Source: Myxococcales bacterium
Lineage (GTDB): Bacteria; Myxococcota; Myxococcia; Myxococcales; Myxococcaceae
Direction: 5' to 3'
Assembly: GCA_003153055.1 (NCBI GenBank)
Contig: PMBV01000184.1
Span: 1 to 25,049, forward strand
DNA length: 25,049 nt
Both the position numbers and the translations under genes were made by a program. Under the pieces are notes generated by a model. The model did not search any database. It saw only the letters and a program-made list of their open reading frames with translations, and had not been told where the DNA came from. This document shows, piece by piece, positions 23,311 through 25,049 of the stretch. Each line of letters starts with the position of its first letter. Within the stretch, counting starts at the first letter, position 1.

Positions 23311-23862
23311 TCATCGACCCTCTCCCTTCGCCTCGGTGAGCGCGTCCCAGGCGCGGGTGAGCTCGACCTCGCGAGTCTCGAGCACCCGCACGGTCTCGGC
23401 CCCGAAGCGCGCCTCGAGCAAGGCGGGGTTCGACCTCGTCGATGAGCCGCCCAAGGCCGCCTCGGCTTGCGCCCGCTGCGCCTCGGAGAGCCCCACCAAC
23501 GCCGCGTTGAAGCGGCTGCGCTCCCCTGCCCCGGCGAGCCGCTCGAGATTCCACTCCGTCACCGCCACCGCCACGATGGCCTCGATGCGATCGACCTCGT
23601 CGAACGTGAGCCCGGCATCGGCGAGGCGCTGGGCCTCGAAGCGAGCCCGGCGCATGGCCAGGAGTCGAGGAAGCCCACCGTCGGCCACGCTCTTCTGCCC
23701 CGCCATCGCGACCTGCCAGCCGAGCCAGGCGTCGAGGGCCACCGGCGTCAGCCTCCAACCTGCGTCCGCCACGGCGACGGGCGCCTCCGCACCCCCATCG
23801 ACCGCGGTGTGGGGGCGTGGAGCGCAGCTGAGCACGAGGAGCAGAGTGATTGTCTTCCGCAC
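23311..23862 (-). CDS. Small predicted lipoprotein, helical, hypothetical
   Basis: 183 residues from GTG 23862. The N-terminus VRKTITLLLVLSC is a short lipoprotein signal with the Cys at 13. A short Pro/Ala linker leads to an all-helical region rich in Ala, Glu and Arg (LPRLLAMRRARFEAQRLADA, then about 140-183 ending LTEAKGEGR). It resembles many myxobacterial envelope lipoproteins of unknown role. No ribosome site is obvious; upstream starts in the same frame would place the signal inside the protein and are rejected. It is the first gene of a minus-strand group of five. Confidence 0.68.
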   Translation of the reverse strand: MRKTITLLLVLSCAPRPHTAVDGGAEAPVAVADAGWRLTPVALDAWLGWQVAMAGQKSVADGGLPRLLAMRRARFEAQRLADAGLTFDEVDRIEAIVAVAVTEWNLERLAGAGERSRFNAALVGLSEAQRAQAEAALGGSSTRSNPALLEARFGAETVRVLETREVELTRAWDALTEAKGEGR

Positions 23863-24241
23863 GGGCGCGGCATGCTGAGTGGTTGGCGTGACGGATGCAA
23901 GGCTCACCGGATCGCGGGAGTCTCCTCGCGAGCCAATGGACCACCATCGAGGAGTGCCAATCCCAGTGAATTGGCTGCGAGCCCGAGGCACTCGCGTTAC
24001 CTACAGCAAGAGGTCGAGCTGTCGAAACGCGACGCGTCGTGAGGGATTGCGACGTCTCGATGACAGGTCGAGCTCAAGGGGCCGCGCCGCACGGGAGCTG
24101 GCGGAGCGGTCTGGGTCGAGCCCGGCCCCCCCGTGCCACTCGGCACTGGCCTCGTGTAGCATCGGTCCCGTGTTCGCCCGTGGCCCGCGGTCTCATCCCG
24201 CGGCGGGCAAGCGAAGGTCTACCCCAAGGGAACCCATTCGA
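23863..24241. other. Divergent intergenic region between the lipoprotein gene and prkA
   Basis: This 379-base gap must hold the promoters for both directions. I see a 10-bp direct repeat AGGTCGAGCT (24011-24020 and 24065-24074) and a short hairpin with TCGCG/CGCGA arms (23912-23931). No confident sigma-70 or sigma-54 element and no RNA gene was found. Confidence 0.5.
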
Positions 24242-25049
24242 ATGAGCACCACGAGCTGGTCGCAGAAGATCGCCGCCCTCCAGGACAAGACGGAGTTCGC
24301 TTCTCTCAACTGGGAGGGCAGCTTCGACGAGTACCTCGAGATCGTCCGGAAGAATCCACGGGTGACCCGTACCGCGTACCAGCGCGTGTACGACATGATC
24401 TTGAGTCACGGAAAGACGGAGTACGTCGACAACAAGAAGCGGTTGGTCCGCTATCACTTCTTCAGCGACGAGCGGAACGGCGGCCAGGACGCCGTCTTCG
24501 GCCTCGACGTCCCGCTGATGAAGCTGGTGAATGTCTTCAAGGCGGCGGCCCACGGCTACGGCGCCGAGAAGCGAGTCATCTTGCTGCACGGCCCGGTGGG
24601 CAGCTCGAAGTCGACCATCGCCCGGCTCCTCAAGCGCGGCATCGAAGAGTATTCACGGTCGGCCGAGGGCGCCGTCTACAGCTACACCTGGGTGTTCGAC
24701 GACAAGGTGTCGATGCCCGACGGCTCGACGCTGCACGGCCGGATCAAGTCGCCCTTGAACGAGGAGCCCCTCAAGCTGATTCCCCTCGAGCTGAGGGCCC
24801 AGCTGTTCAACGAGCTGTGCCCCCAGGACTCGGGCTTCAACATTCCCGAGCTGGGCGAGCTCAACCCCCACTGCCGCTTCGTCTTCAAGCAGTTGGTGGC
24901 GAAGTTCGGCGGAGACCTGGCCGAGGTGTACAAGCACATTCGGGTGCACCGCATGTCCTTCTCCGAGAAGGATCGCATCGGCATCGGCACCTTCCAGCCG
25001 AAGGACGAGAAGAACCAGGACTCCACCGAGCTCACCGGCGACATCAACT
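24242..25049 (+). CDS. prkA: PrkA family serine protein kinase, 5' part (continues beyond window)
   Basis: The first 269 residues of PrkA. It opens [16 protein letters not shown], then the typical [12 protein letters not shown] and [12 protein letters not shown]. The AAA+ domain follows with the family's unusual Walker [10 protein letters not shown] (117-125). PrkA-specific phrases such as [16 protein letters not shown] and [20 protein letters not shown] are present. By family it is a stress- and starvation-linked cytoplasmic protein with an AAA+ module and a C-terminal kinase-like domain, usually encoded with a DUF444 protein and a SpoVR protein; these would be beyond the window. GGGA lies about ten bases before the ATG. 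The frame is open to the last base. Confidence 0.95.
   Translation, partial: MSTTSWSQKIAALQDKTEFASLNWEGSFDEYLEIVRKNPRVTRTAYQRVYDMILSHGKTEYVDNKKRLVRYHFFSDERNGGQDAVFGLDVPLMKLVNVFKAAAHGYGAEKRVILLHGPVGSSKSTIARLLKRGIEEYSRSAEGAVYSYTWVFDDKVSMPDGSTLHGRIKSPLNEEPLKLIPLELRAQLFNELCPQDSGFNIPELGELNPHCRFVFKQLVAKFGGDLAEVYKHIRVHRMSFSEKDRIGIGTFQPKDEKNQDSTELTGDIN

Overview
The window is high-GC DNA, most likely from a myxobacterium (Myxococcota). The evidence is a GspC-to-GspN type II secretion (T2SS) gene order that includes GspN, an FHA-type sigma-54 activator at the end of that cluster, a PrkA kinase, and heavy use of GTG starts and 4-base stop/start overlaps. No rRNA, tRNA, CRISPR array, transposase or phage gene is visible.

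Layout. Bases 1-1307 hold the 3' end of an ABC transporter (ATPase plus NosY-like permease) whose base composition is visibly less GC-rich than the rest. It ends at an 11-bp perfect hairpin facing a convergent unknown gene (1377-2261, minus). A di-heme cytochrome c peroxidase follows (2427-3464, plus). From 3723 to 20095 lies one long plus-strand T2SS locus: a short GspC-like paralogue, then gspC, D, E, F, an overlooked 40-residue membrane microprotein, G, H, I, J, K, L, M, N, and finally a sigma-54 enhancer-binding protein with two FHA domains. A GNAT acetyltransferase and a decayed GNAT remnant close this side. A minus-strand group (20992-23862) encodes small envelope proteins: two lipoproteins, an exported protein, a CBS-domain protein and a 39-residue membrane peptide. 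The window ends inside prkA.

How it works together. The T2SS genes encode the inner-membrane platform (F, L, M, C), the ATPase (E), the pseudopilus (G major; H, I, J, K minor), the outer-membrane secretin (D) and the accessory protein N. No prepilin peptidase or pilotin is in the window, so these must be supplied elsewhere. The most notable regulatory reading is that gspC is preceded by a clean sigma-54 -24/-12 element and, about 60 bp upstream of it, a perfect GTGACA-AAA-TGTCAC palindrome. The GspC-like gene has a closely matching arrangement (GTGACC-ATC-TGTCAT plus TGGCACG...GCA). Both place the predicted transcript start 4-5 bases before the start codon. The FHA activator at the end of the cluster is the obvious candidate to bind these sites, which would link secretion to Ser/Thr phosphorylation. 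GspE also carries two MshEN-like 24-residue motifs, so c-di-GMP is a second possible input. These regulatory links are inferences from sequence.
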